A DNA stretch of 64,000 nucleotides from Leguminivora glycinivorella (lineage: Eukaryota; Arthropoda; Insecta; Lepidoptera; Tortricidae), in the NCBI RefSeq assembly GCF_023078275.1, contig NC_062983.1:7991001-8055000 (forward strand), given 5' to 3'. This document shows positions 32,887 through 44,400 of the stretch, piece by piece. Position 1 is the stretch's first letter. The number at the start of each line of letters is the position of its first letter. The position numbers and the translations under genes were made by a program. The notes under the pieces are model-generated. The model was not told the origin of the DNA. It was given only the letters and a program-made list of their open reading frames with translations, and made no database searches.

Positions 32887-33115
32887 TACACAAATTCAGA
32901 GCCCAAGATTAGGTATAAGAGCGTTTTCGCACTACGTCCGATCCGAATCCGTGAATATAAGATCCGTAATAGTCGCTGAACTATTGGGTTGGTATGGTTA
33001 CTTTACGCAATACTTCATCCGATCTCCGTGATCCGATTTTATTTCCGTTATTCTTCTGATCTAGTGCGTAAACTACCATACAAATAGTTCTACTGCTATG
33101 ACGGTTCTTATTTTT

Positions 33116-33892
33116 AACCGCCTTCCAAATCTCAAAGGAAGGGGTTATCAAGTCGTCTGTATGTTTTTTTTTTTTTTTAATGTTTGTTCCTCGATATCTC
33201 CGTCGTTACTAGACCGATTTTGAAATTTTTTTTTTTATTGAATGTATATATGCATACAGATTGGTCCCATTTTTCTCAGAACCCAGTTCTGATGATGGGA
33301 TCCTGGACTTCCTGGAGAAATCGAGGGAACTCCTCAAATCTGAAAGGCATACATATGGTGATTTTTGTGTTTTTAAAGGAACAGCATGCATTTACGTACG
33401 GAACAGTGACATTTGGTGCAGTGGAACTCCTGATGATGGTCAGAATGGAACTCCTCAAATCTGAACGGCACACTTATAGTGACTTTGGTATTTTTATAAG
33501 AACAGCATGCACTTACGTCCAGAACAGTGATATTTGGTGCAGTGGAATTGCTGATGATGGTCAGAACGGAACTCCTCAAATCTGAACGGCACACTTATAG
33601 TGACTTTGGTATTTTTATAAGAACAGCATGCACTTACGTCCAGAACAGTGACATTTGGTGCAGTGGAACTGCTGTTGAAGAGTGAGCCGCCCCTGGTTAG
33701 AGTTCCGTTCTGATAATCATTCTCATCTGTAAGTACTTCAGAATCATCCAGATTTCAAAATTGGTTCAGAAATGACGGAGATATCGAATAACAAACATTA
33801 AAAAATATACAGACGAATTGATAACATAATCCAACATTTGAAAGTATTTATCACCAGAACCCCAAAGGAAGGCGGTTTTTTTTTTCTTAAAA
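33116..33892 (+). repeat. Minisatellite-bearing element (family L), copy 2
   Basis: The ends are inverted: TAACCGCCTTCC at the left and GGAAGGCGGTTTT at the right, with ATACAGACGAATTGATAAC near the right facing GTCGTCTGTAT near the left. The middle has three 121-base units (GAACAGCATG at 33379, 33500, 33621). The unit array is flanked by GATGGGATCCTGGACTTCCT and GAGTGAGCCGCCCCTGGTTA. It is non-coding. Confidence 0.75.
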
Positions 33893-34051
33893 ATTATTAC
33901 GGATACGGTTTGGGTCCGGATTTGGTTTGGATTAGATTCGGATCGGATGTAGTACGAAACTGCTCTTAGTAGGTAGGTAAAAAGCCTAGAACGTGAAAAC
34001 ACTGAGCACTTCAATGAACGAGTAAATATATAAAACTTATCCATACTTCCA

Positions 34052-34403
34052 TTCTAATCCATACTAACATTATAAATGGGAAAGTGTGTGTGTCTGTTTG
34101 TCCGTCTTTCACGGCAAAACGGAGCGACGAATTTACGGGATTTTTTAAGTAGAGATAGTTGAAGGGATAGAGAGTGACATAGGCTACTTTTTGTCTCTTT
34201 CTGACGCGAGCGAAGCTGCGGGTAAAAGCTAGTATTATAAATGGGAAAGTGTGTGTGTCTGTTTGTTTGTCCGTCCTTCAAGGCAAAACGGAGCGACGAA
34301 TTCACGTGATTTTTTAAGTGGAGATAGTTGAAGGGATGGAAAGTGACATAGGCTACTTTTTGTATCTTTCTAATGCGATCGAAGCCGCGGGCAAAAGCTA
34401 GTT
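34052..34403 (+). repeat. Two Helitron-like elements (family D) in tandem
   Basis: Two head-to-tail copies, each with GTGTGTGTCTGTTTGT near the start and GCGGGTAAAAGCTAGT or GCGGGCAAAAGCTAGT at the end. The second begins at about 34224, at the CTAG of the first. End-to-end insertion is a known Helitron habit. Confidence 0.7.
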
Positions 34404-35085
34404 AGATGATATAATTGACTTATGACATTGATGACACACGTCTTTGGAGTTGTAAAAGATCTCTAACATATTAAGATTGAGGTCATACTTATACTGGTTC
34501 TAAAACAAGAGTTAGAAAAATACACGAACGACGGGCAAGGACGGATCGATCCCTCTCACATTAATCAACGAGCACAAATCGGAAAAATCCTGACAAGAAA
34601 ATTTAACTTTAATTTCCAACTGATAAGAGTTCAAATTGAAAAGCGGAGTTGGGCGTCCTGTCGCCATTTTATTTTCATCACGTTCCTTTGGTGATGGGTT
34701 TGACTTTGGAGTCTGATATTGGAAGTGGAAAATTGCTAGGTGAAGTGTCTAATTTAATACTAATAAATCCTTCATTGAAATAGAACGAAGAGTGATTAAG
34801 TTTTTTTTTGGAGCTGACTTGATGACGGCTTGGAATTTAAGAAATGTTTAGGCCAGCAAATTCCACTTATTTATTCAGGTTATTTTTTATTTCGGTTGAA
34901 TTTGATATACATGTAGCTGAAATGCTAGTTTACATTTTACACTTAAGTAAAGAAAGTGGAGTAGTAGAGCAGTTTGAGACTAAAATTTGTCTCATGGGTA
35001 CGTCCGTATTTAGGTTGTATGCTTGTGAGCATATATGTGTCTCTTGTCTCATTTGTCCATAGTTAATAACGTATTTTGCCTAAGG
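34404..35085. other. Intronic, no element recognised
   Basis: No gene or strong repeat was seen. Confidence 0.3.
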
Positions 35086-35605
35086 TATCGACTGGGGGAC
35101 AATTGTAACTGATCCATTTTTTCCATGTTTTACATTATTAAACAGAGTGTCCACCAGTTATACAGAGTGGGGCCTGTAACAAAGGCGAAGAATTGAACTG
35201 TAGGCTATTCTCCTTATACTGATCAACATTTGTTCAGTGACTTTTAAAAATTATGAAGTCTTTAAATTTTTAATTTTTCATACAAAATAAATATTAGCTT
35301 CAATGTACGCCATTATTGTTGTCATTGACGTTGTCTGTCACACTTTAGACTTAACAGAATTCGCAATACATTACCTCTTAGAAAAAACTTTCAAGGGTGA
35401 TAAAAATCAAAATACAAGTTATTTTTAAAAGTCGCCGAACAAATGTTGATCAGTATAAGGAGAATAGCCTAGAGTTCAATTCTTCGCCTTTGTTACAGGC
35501 CCCATTCTGTATATGGCACGCGTGTTTAGTGGATGCATGTGGAACTCAACTTAATAGTGTAATAATGGAAAAAAATGGATCAGTTAAAATTGCCCCCAGT
35601 CGATA
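35086..35605. repeat. Nested foldback, outer and inner inverted repeats
   Basis: Outer arms: TATCGACTGGGGGACAATTG at 35086 faces CAATT-like sequence ending CCCCCAGTCGATA at 35605, and CTGATCCATTTTTTCCA faces the matching inverted stretch near 35565-35585. Inner arms: ACAGAGTGGGGCCTGTAACA from 35161 faces its complement ending at about 35512, with about 75 bases paired. It is non-coding. The layout suggests one foldback element inside another. Confidence 0.7.
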
Positions 35606-36240
35606 TTTGCCCCGTCCCCCGTCCCTCCCTGTACCTTATTCATTTTTAATCTTATCGTAGACTCAGGACTGATAAATATTTGGCTAAAGGCTAATGTTGT
35701 GTAAAGATTATTTAGATATTCTCCAGTAAACCAGGATTTAAATATTTCATCAAACTTGCTTTCATCTCTACGGATTGGGAAGTATCGGATTTATATTTCG
35801 ACGAGAGTAGGTGTACGTCCTACTTAAGCTAGGGGCTTATGATGACGTCGACGGCTTATATGCTATTGGTCTGCTAGTTTATTACTTTATATTCTGGGTA
35901 ATATTGCGAAAAACTGAAATATTACTATTTTGCCGTGTACATTTTTAATATTATTAATCTAGTGTATTGCGTTGAGTTATTATTTATTTAGAAGGGACGT
36001 GACATACGGGCTCCATTTCTGAAACTAGTCAAAATTCTGAAAAGTTTATATGAGATTTTAGTCTCGAAATGTAATCAGTACGATAGTACTCTTTATTATA
36101 CTGTGACCTAGGTATCGTAACTTGTCCAACAATTTCGGTGCAGCATGGCAGAAATAGAGGAATTCATACCTACACGTGTTTTCTCGGTAGATAAATCAAT
36201 TAAGGCTCATTTTACCCTTATTATTCCTTCGGACATATAT

Positions 36241-36461
36241 ATCTATACTAATATTATGAATGGGAAAGTGTGTGTGTCTGTTTGTTTGTGCGTCTTTCAC
36301 CAAGACGGAGCGACGAATTGACGTTTTTTTAATCATATACTACTTTTTGTCTCTTTCTAACTCCCCACTTTCCTAAAATGGGGGGGCCCGGGGGGAGTTT
36401 GTATAGCGCATTCCGCAATTTTAGAATTTAACGCGACCGAAGCCGCGGGCAAAGGCTAGTG
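36241..36461 (+). repeat. Helitron-like element (family D)
   Basis: CTATACTAATATTATGAATG to GCGGGCAAAGGCTAGT. It carries an internal GGGGGGGCCCGGGGGG run. Confidence 0.6.
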
Positions 36462-36507
36462 TATATATTTCTTTAACGCGACAATGCTGCACCGAAATTC
36501 CTGGAAA

Positions 36508-36570
36508 AGGTACGATTTCTGGCAGGCAATCATGGTCGCGTGTGGTGCGCATGGACCATGATTGCCTGCT
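36508..36570. repeat. Foldback
   Basis: GGCAGGCAATCATGGTC faces GACCATGATTGCCTGC around a short loop. Confidence 0.65.
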
Positions 36571-36604
36571 GGTGATCAGGTATACACTGTTAAAATCATT
36601 CGAT

Positions 36605-36855
36605 TTCCTCATGTTACACCGTCACACCTCGGACGCTGGCGATCAAATATATGAACGATGCGCATTCCTAGCACACAGTCCAAGCTCGTGTAGGTGAACG
36701 CGTACTATGCTTGTATGAGTGAGATATGACAGGTCGACTGTTCGCGTTTTTGACAGGCGGTAACTGTGAGACGAGAGCGGGTGAGGCACTTTCAGCGGGG
36801 AGCGGGAGTGGTCATACTGTACGATATTACTCTTTATTATACTGTGACACCGTGT
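36605..36855 (+). repeat. Unclassified repeat (family J), possible solo LTR
   Basis: CACCTCGGACGCTGGCGATC to TTATTATACTGTGACA. The reverse-complement copy is at 54185-54430. One end carries TATAATAAAG (a polyadenylation-like signal) and a TGTCACAGT terminus. LTR origin is a guess. A third fragment of that end is at 36080-36115. Confidence 0.45.
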
Positions 36856-37426
36856 ATAGAAAATTAATTCACAAAGAAACCTTTTATCATTGTTTCATAG
36901 CTTATTACTCATCTCAGCTTAATTGCAGAAAGTAAAGTGCCCAATGCTCGGGATTTGGGATGGAGGCGAGACAATATTTTAAATATTTGAGTGACCCGAA
37001 CAGAGGAGCTTGCTTAAGGCGCAGTCTAATACAATTGAATCGAAATAAATTTTATTCATATACACACACAAAATATACAATTAAGGTCAATATGAATAAG
37101 TCTGTCATAAGGAGAAGTTTGTCTGGCCTTCACATTTTTGCCTTTTTACTTATCTGTCTGTCTTGCCAGTTCATATTTTGCCTACTTGCTACTCACAACT
37201 AGTGGTAAACATATTGAACCCTCAATAAACACAGATCATTGGTTTAAACAGGCCAAATGGGAAGGCCAGACACACTTTTCTTTATAACACACTACCTGTG
37301 TTGACCTTACTATATAAGTACCAAACATAAAGGAAAAATTGTTGAAAAAGGTGTGATATGCTGCTGGCGATTTCCAGCGCTGATCTTTTGAATACGAGAC
37401 CATTCCAATACATACCATAAGGCCTC

Positions 37427-37530
37427 GTACATGTATACAGATGAGTTAATAGTGCAAGCTCCAGGGGGATGTTCGTTTGCAAAAATAGCGCACCTCATTC
37501 TGGCTCATGATATATATATATTGCCTAGAT
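37427..37530 (+). repeat. One of a local inverted pair
   Basis: GGGGGATGTTCGTTTGCAAA then AATAGCGCACCTCATTCTG. The reverse complement is at about 37975-38045. Confidence 0.5.
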
Positions 37531-37607
37531 CCCAGACATCCTATAAACAGATGTTGCCAACCAGTTTGGTGGTCCCCCTTCCCCCAGCCCGGCAATTAAA
37601 GAAAGCA

Positions 37608-37865
37608 CACATACACACACACACACACATACAATCACGCCTGTATCCCATAAAGGGGTAGGCAGAGCACATGAACTACTCAAGTTTCAGTGCCACTCTT
37701 GGCAAAAAGGGGTTGAAAGAAAACGAAAATTGTGACATTGCAGTGACAGGTTGCCAGGCTCTCGCCTACGCCACAATTTAACCCGTATCCCACAGTCGAC
37801 TTCTACGACACCCACGGGAAGAAAGGGGGTGGTGAAATTCTTAACCCGTCACCACACGGGCGGGT
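37608..37865 (+). repeat. Family H repeat, copy 2, with (CA)n
   Basis: A CA/ACACAT microsatellite at 37608-37632 runs into CAATCACGCCTGTATCCCAT. It ends TTAACCCGTCACCACACGGG. Confidence 0.6.
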
Positions 37866-38063
37866 AAAGAAAGCATACAAAGATTAAAAAAAAACATCAA
37901 CCATGCCGTGTGGGATATCAAATGAAAGGGCTTCTTGAGTAGTTCACGAATATATAGCATACTATAACATTTCTTACACTTATATATCAGAAGTCAGAAT
38001 AGGTGCGCTATTTTTGCAAACGAACATCCCCTTGTAGCCTCATCTATAAGCAGCATCTGTGAT

Positions 38064-38318
38064 ACATACATACATACATACAATCACGCCTGTATCCCAT
38101 AAAGGGGTAGGCAGAACACATGAAACTACTAAAGCTTCAATGCCACTCTTGGCAAATAAGGGGTTGAAAGAAAACGAAACTGTGACATTGCAGGGACAGG
38201 TTGCCAGCCTCTCGCCTACGCCACAATTTAACCCATATCCCATAGTCGCCTTCTACGACACCCACGGGAAGAAAGGGGGTGGTGAAATTCTTAACCCGTC
38301 ACCACACAGGCAAGTGAA
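38064..38318 (+). repeat. Family H repeat, copy 3, with (ATAC)n
   Basis: An ATAC run at 38064-38083 is followed by the family H body. Microsatellites next to copies 2 and 3 suggest the 5' junction tends to expand. Confidence 0.6.
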
Positions 38319-39010
38319 ATTATTGAAATTGTTGCAAGTGAAATTATTAATTAGACTCCGAAGGCGAGCCTCATCGTGCCCTACTGCTCGTTTCCATGCC
38401 AAGTTTTGGGACCAGGAGCTATCATGGGTTTCGACTTCTTGAAAGGCTGTCCTCCATTCAACGCGATTTGCTGCATACATACCATACTATGATATAGCTA
38501 CACATACAGACGAAATGAAAATTCATTACACAACTTTATCCAAGTCAAGTGAGACGTGAGATAAGGATCAAAACCATCAGTACCGGCAGCTTTTGTATGG
38601 GCGTAATAAGGGTTTAGGTACTTTTATGTAAAACTTTTGTCAGAAGGTCTTCCTAAAAATTTCGACGTCGAAATCACTTGCTGGTGCCCTCATTTGTCGG
38701 TGCCTATTCGATATTTACCATTTCATCTGTATATTTGTATTTGTATTTATTCCAATTGATCTCATCAATAGGTTCTTCACACCAAGCGCTTGAAATCTAA
38801 TTGCTGATCACTAAAAGAACTATTTACTTCATTAAATTTACCAACTTTTCCATGCAATTATATCTTGATACAATTTTCGAATAAACTGAATTAGAAATGG
38901 TTGCCCTAGGAGACGTCAACGACCTATCGCTAAGACAAGTTCTAGACTAATTATTGAGAATATTTTGTGAACAGGTCACTCTATGATGTGACATTTATGT
39001 GCAGAAAATA
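38319..39010. other. Intronic, no element recognised
   Basis: No gene or strong repeat was seen. Confidence 0.3.
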
Positions 39011-39638
39011 GTACATTACATCAGAGGCCAGGAAAATGAGGATTTCCGGCCAAGTGGATATATAGGGATACGAGGCCGGGAATCCGTTTTCACCCGTTTT
39101 CACGCCGAGGCATGTATAGTGCTTTTCTCAAACATACAATGAAATAAAAAAAAATGCTCTAAAGGACAATATTTTTTTCTCAAACATGCAATGAAATATT
39201 GTCTTTACGTTCCTTAAAATGGGCTGGGAAGTATCGCTTTTTGGGCGCAACAACTCGAGAGGACTGTAAAGGGATTTCATATTATTTTTCAGGCCTAGGC
39301 CTGCAAAGTAACTTTTTTTTATAAAATATTGTCCTTTAGAGCATTTTTTATTTATTTCATTGTATGTTTGAGAAAAGCACTATACATGCCTCGGCGTGAA
39401 AACGGATTCCCGGCCTCGTATCCCTATCCGGCCTCATATTTTCCCTCCTAAAATCCTCATTTTCCCGGCCTCTGATGTAATGTACTAATAAAAAAAAGTT
39501 ACTTTGCAGGCCTAGGCCTAAAAAATAATATGAAATCCCTTTACAGTCCTCTCGAGTTGTTGCGCCCAAAAAGCGATACTTCCCAGCCCATTTTAAGGAA
39601 CGTAAAGACAATATTTCATTGCATGTTTGAGAAAAAAT
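39011..39638. repeat. Interleaved inverted repeats, order A-B-A'-B'
   Basis: A (39011-39174, starting GTACATTACATCAGAGGCC) is inverted as A' (39323-39485). B (39173-39322, starting TTTTCTCAAACATGCAATGA and ending GCAAAGTAACTTTTTTT) is inverted as B' (39489-39638). The arms are about 150-163 bases and nearly identical. Because B lies between A and A' while A' lies between B and B', this is not a simple foldback. No coding frame has family features. Confidence 0.85.
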
Positions 39639-40227
39639 GTTTTACAGGGAGGCAAAGTTGTTGTTTAACCGCACGTGCCAATATTGAAAGCAAAAAGATG
39701 GTTCGAGAAGTGGATCTTGAGCGTCGTGAGGGTTTCAAGGCGCGAAATTTTTACACCACACCAACACGAAAAAAATACAAATACCATCATTAATAGGCAA
39801 AATCTTACATCCCGCTTAATCGAGTTAAACGTTTATGAAGTCTTTTTCGTCTTGTTGATAAAATGCAATTTTGCTATCCGTTTTCGAACAATCAAGAGAG
39901 CATATACCAGTTGGTGTGGTAAAAAAACCTTATCTGTCCAAGATAAAACCTTAAAGAAAGCCGTGTTTCAAAGTCCTTGGACAAGCAGCGCGCCTTAAAA
40001 GCGATTCGTGTACCTTTTACATAATGAAAGGGAATTAGATGAGGCCGGGAAGATGTGTTAAATGAATTCATAATTAGGACGCGATAACGGACATCTCGAG
40101 ATTGCTTTCGCAGACTCGGCTCCTTTTACAGTTAGTGCAAAATTGTGTATCGAAAAAATCATCCCATAAATATGGTACTACTACGCTCTTATTACACCGG
40201 ACTAAGATGCTAATGGGACATATTTTT
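39639..40227. other. Intronic, no gene recognised
   Basis: It starts with a possible family E fragment (GGGAGGCAAAGTTGTTGTTT). The rest is unassigned. Confidence 0.3.
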
Positions 40228-40275
40228 AACCCCCGACGCAATGTCGCGGTCGGGGGTTTTTTTTTTTTTTTTTTG
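40228..40275 (-). repeat. Family C terminal fragment
   Basis: TTAACCCCCGACGCAATGTC followed by GCGGTCGGGGGTTTTT. The two ends of family C are joined directly, so this is an extreme internal deletion. Confidence 0.55.
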
Positions 40276-41233
40276 TGGAGTAAGATGTGTTCACCTATAT
40301 TTTTACACTTGACTGTACAAGCCTTTATTTGGGTCCTTTCTTGTAAGAAAAAGTACAGTAAGCTGCAAAAATGAATAACGAATTCATCAATGAAATCTTT
40401 CATTATTTCTCCATGCAATTTCTCAGCTAACGTACATCATCATTTTATCTTTGTAGTATTTTTTTAATAAGCAGAAACATGTGCTAACTAATCCCAAATT
40501 TTATTACAATTTTAACATATAGGTATCTTAAGTACCTATCTAATCAAATCAAATAATGTGAGTTAAATTTTCAAAATTGAGGTTACTTCAAAAAATTTCA
40601 TCATGTGTCGAAAGAAAGTAAATGACTGTGACTTATAAACTTTACTTTGACAATAATCCTATAAACTCCATTCTCTCTGTTCATACTAATAATATATGTT
40701 ACCCGTCGACCCGTTCTATGAATACATTATTAACAAACTCTATTTTCGTCTAAAACAAAACCCCCAAATAGAATAATACACCTGACTATCAACAACTCAA
40801 TAACAGAATTACCCTCCTAACTAGGGTTGGCAGAACCCCGAGAATATCATAAATATATGTAAATTTGTTGTAACGCTTATCAAGGTGCCTATTAGCCAAA
40901 ATCACGATCGCTTACGCTTCGAAAATGCTCGTAGCTAGCTGTCCCTGTCCTCTTTTGTAGTGGCGCGACAGAGCCAGACTGCGTTACAATTGCCACGTAT
41001 CACCAAAGATTGTCACTTTGGCTAGGCCGGCAGGTTGCGCAAAATGAATCCTTGCATAAATTTGTCCTAAACGCCAGGACAATGCCTCCATATTCATCAA
41101 ACGCACGACCTGTCCTTAGCTTATTGGCTGTCCGGGTACACAAGTATTTGGAACTAACTTTTGCACGCAACTTTGTCTAAGTACATAGAATTACCGGAAT
41201 TGTGGGGGTATCATACTGGACAACACATCAGAA
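40276..41233. other. Intronic, includes a worn MITE-1
   Basis: 40898-41030 keeps the MITE-1 core AGTGGCGCGACAGAGCCAGA and the end TTGGCTAGG. The rest is unassigned. Confidence 0.35.
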
Positions 41234-41782
41234 CTAGGGTTGCAAATAGAAAAAAACCAAATGTTTTTTTTTTTTTTTTCAGAATTATGTTAAAAAACCA
41301 AGCACCATGGTTTTTTTTTTTCTAAATATGGTTTTTTTTCAGATGATCAAATAATACGACAATAACGGTTTTTCGTGATTTGTAACGTTTCAATAACAAT
41401 AAAGTTTATTTTAATTCGATAAACATTCAGTATGCAAACATTTATTGGGGAATCCCCGATGCGGCGTGGAGCGTGGAGAGGCTGTGGTGATGCCAACAGT
41501 AAATAGCGACAACTACTAACTACAGATTGTGTAAATGTCAAAAATTGTTTATAAATATATTTTGATTGTTTATAAAACCAGAAATTAAAGTTATTAAATT
41601 AAATTCGTTTAATAGTAAACATAAAGTCTAAAAAACCATAATAGTATTAACGGTTTTGCAAATTTTGAGATTTCGTCCTTTAGAAAAAAAACATACTCCA
41701 GAAAAAAAACTGTTTTTTTTCACGTTTTTTTTCATGTTTTTTTTTCAAGCCAGAAAAAAAACTGTTTTTTTTGCAACCCTAA
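41234..41782. repeat. Element with inverted ends and many A/T runs
   Basis: TAGGGTTGCAAA at the left faces TTTGCAACCCTA at the right. Near both ends are runs of 8-18 A or T in short phrases such as GGTTTTTTTT and CAGAAAAAAAACTG. The middle (41345-41640) is ordinary AT-rich sequence. Confidence 0.55.
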
Positions 41783-41994
41783 TCAGAACATTCAATCGTG
41801 ATTGACGAGAACTTTCAACGAAACACGATGTTCTCAGGGTCTTTCTTCTTAACCTAATAGCGTTTTCCTAGCCTAGCGCCAGGGTCCGCTTTCCTGCTGG
41901 CTTCTCCACTTTGCCCAGTTTTCGGAATCCTCAGGTGCGAGATTGTTCTCTTGCATTTCCGCTGTCGCGATGTCCAGCCAGCTTCTTACGGCCC

Positions 41995-42128
41995 AGGCAC
42001 GACATTGGTCTAAGCGCGACAGCGGTGAGCGGCAGCCATACGTGCGAATGAAAAGTCCCATCGCTGTGTCCCGCTCCAATGTATGGCCGCCGCTCACCGC
42101 TGTCGCGCTTAGACCAATGTTGTGGCTG
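41995..42128. repeat. MITE-6, foldback
   Basis: About 33-base inverted ends: CGACATTGGTCTAAGCGCGA at the left, with its complement ending TTAGACCAATGTTGT at the right. Confidence 0.75.
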
Positions 42129-42207
42129 GACCGTTAGACCTACTGCGGCCGCGTGAGCAAGGGGCCTTGAACAGTGAGGCTGAGGCCTATGTTCATAACA
42201 GCAGTTA

Positions 42208-42340
42208 GGGCGTTTAACATTATCCGATCCGATATCGAATGTAGGACCGATATCCCATACATTTAAGCTGCCATCTTTATGTTTGCTATTGATATTCTTC
42301 CTATATCCGATATCGGATCGGATAATGTGAAAACGCACAA
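42208..42340. repeat. MITE-7, foldback
   Basis: GCGTTTAACATTATCCGATC at the left faces GATCGGATAATGTGAAAACGC at the right. A second inverted pair (CCGATATCGAATGTAGG-like) lies inside. Confidence 0.7.
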
Positions 42341-42710
42341 TTAGACCCAGGAACTGCTAGTGTCGTCATCTCATCTTTTCCCATTCGTTATCTCCTGAAA
42401 ATTGATTGACAGCTTCATTTTCAATATCACACAGCAATCAAAAATACCTCCTATTTCTGCCCTTCAAGAAATGGCTTCTAGGATAGAAACGGCCCTATGT
42501 ACTTTCCTAATACTCAAACTATCTCGATAATAAAGAAGCAGAAAGAGGTAAATCATAGACAGACAGACAATCGGAGTTCCTAACGCACTAATATTTGAAA
42601 GGATCAATAAGGATTAAACAGCTATGACAATAATAGAGATTAGGTGAAATATTATTGAACCATTATGAATTATTGGATAGCAGGAATCTGTAGCGGAACT
42701 ATTTATTAGC

Positions 42711-42806
42711 CGGCGTAGCTGAATGGCAATCGTCGACGCCAGACGCCGACAGAAATGCAGTCTGGCTCTGTCGCGCCAATACGCAAGAGCGATTGATATA
42801 GATAGC
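42711..42806 (+). repeat. MITE-1, truncated by family A
   Basis: GCGTAGCTGAATGGCAATCG to GCAAGAGCGATTGATATAGA. The right half is replaced by a reverse family A element. Confidence 0.65.
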
Positions 42807-43111
42807 TTTTTAGGGTTCCGTAGTCAACTAGGAACCCTTATAGTTTCGCCATGTCTGTCTGTCCGTCCGTCCGTCCGTCCGTCCGTCCGTCCGCGGATAA
42901 TCTCAGAACTAGATTTGCAAAAATAAAAAATGGAAAAAAATGTTTTATTAGGTCTGGATCGTTTTTTGATAATATTAATATTTTCGGAAATAATCGCTGT
43001 CGCCCCCCCCTCTAACTTTTGAACCATATGTTTAAAAAATATGAAAAAAATCACAAAAGCTTTAAAAGAGCGATTGAGTTTTTGATAGATAGCTTTTCTT
43101 GGCCGGTTTTT
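42807..43111 (-). repeat. Family A element, copy 4 (reverse, internally deleted)
   Basis: TTTTTAGGGTTCCGTAGTCA to CTTGGCCGGTTTTTT, with internal parts missing. GATAGATAGCTTTTC at 43084 repeats the MITE-1 sequence at its left junction. Confidence 0.65.
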
Positions 43112-43117
43112 TATTAA

Positions 43118-43265
43118 TAGCCTCTTTTAGTGTCCCACTGCTGGGCAAAGGCACAGTATAAGGATATATCAGTTTTCCCAGTTAATCTCCCCAACTCTTT
43201 TTTGGTCTGGCAGCGGCTATGCGCGGGTCGTTACCATTTTGTCCCAAGGTCACGCAGGGTTGTAC
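43118..43265 (+). repeat. Dispersed retroposon fragment
   Basis: GTGTCCCACTGCTGGGCAAA is a string common in lepidopteran repeats. A related piece is at 44163-44215 (GGCAAAGGCCTCCCCACGTT). Confidence 0.4.
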
Positions 43266-43990
43266 AACGTTACTATAATCGACTTCATTTGGCAATGTAC
43301 AGTTGTTGTAAATCTAATGGGTACTATTAACTGTAAGTAGGTTTTAGTATAACAATACCACGTCATGACACCACATTAGTCAGTATTGAAGATACAAAAA
43401 ATCATTATAAATATATTACTATCATTTACGCGCAATAGTAGATTGTGTAACAATAATTGCAAACTGCGTTAATTTAAGTGTTCATTTTATATGTTTTCTC
43501 TAAATACAGCTGAATCCATCACAATAAAAAAAAGATTCGTTTGAACTAGAAACGTAGGTACCTACTGTCCTACTCGTATTAGTAACTGTGTATGGCGCTA
43601 TGCTAGTACCAACGCTCTTTCTACCTTTTTATCTAATAAAGATTCAAGTACGTATTTGTTTCTTAAATACTGACGAAATCATATTTACATAAAATGTTTG
43701 AATAGATGTTTGCACAATATTTAAGTAGGTACCAAACTTTCGAGCTAGATAGATCGCAGCATCTACCTAAATGTCGTTACAGATAAATCCTTATTGATTT
43801 TAATGTGTCATTCTAGCTTTAAATCTCACTTTTACGCCATTTACGTAAGCAATAATGTACCTAACACTGCAAATATATAACAACCACTTACTTTTCTGGG
43901 TGTCTAGGAATTCTAAAGAATGACATTTCCGCATTTTGAGAACTTTCCATACACCCATAAACACTACAGTAACGAAAATATGTCTTCGGT
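43266..43990. other. Intronic, no element recognised
   Basis: No gene or strong repeat was seen. Confidence 0.3.
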
Positions 43991-44400
43991 GCTGACGTCA
44001 TTTTCTCCCGAACTCAACACGTCAACACAGCGCGCAAACGCGGCCCCGACTGTCCAGCCCAATAATCACCAGTTTCGCATGTTTTCGCCGCATGCGAGGG
44101 GAGGGAGGGGGACACACCGCGCGGCGTGAAGTTTGTAAGAAGAGTTATTACTGGTTTTATACTGTGGCAAAGGCCTCCCCACGTTTTCTCCCACAGAGAA
44201 CCTCCTATAGAGTGCCAATATTGTAAATTTTGTGCGAGCTACAAATCACCAGTGCTTGGGGCGCGAGGAGCGGGAGGGGAATGTGTTTAGCGCGCTGCGA
44301 TTGGTCGTTTCAAGGACGGCAGGCAGTCGCGCCAGATGAAAAGGGAGTCGCGTATATAGCCAGTGTAAGTTGAACTGTGCCGGCTCTGAATAAATTATAA
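43991..44400 (+). promoter_or_regulatory. GC-rich patch with promoter-like strings
   Basis: CpG-rich sequence (44030-44130 and 44255-44350) stands out from the AT-rich intron. GATTGGTCG (inverted CCAAT) near 44298 and GCGTATATAGCC (TATA-like) near 44351 are followed by GAACTGTGCC. It could be an alternative promoter or the U3 region of an LTR. AATAAA lies at about 44390. This is inference only. Confidence 0.25.
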
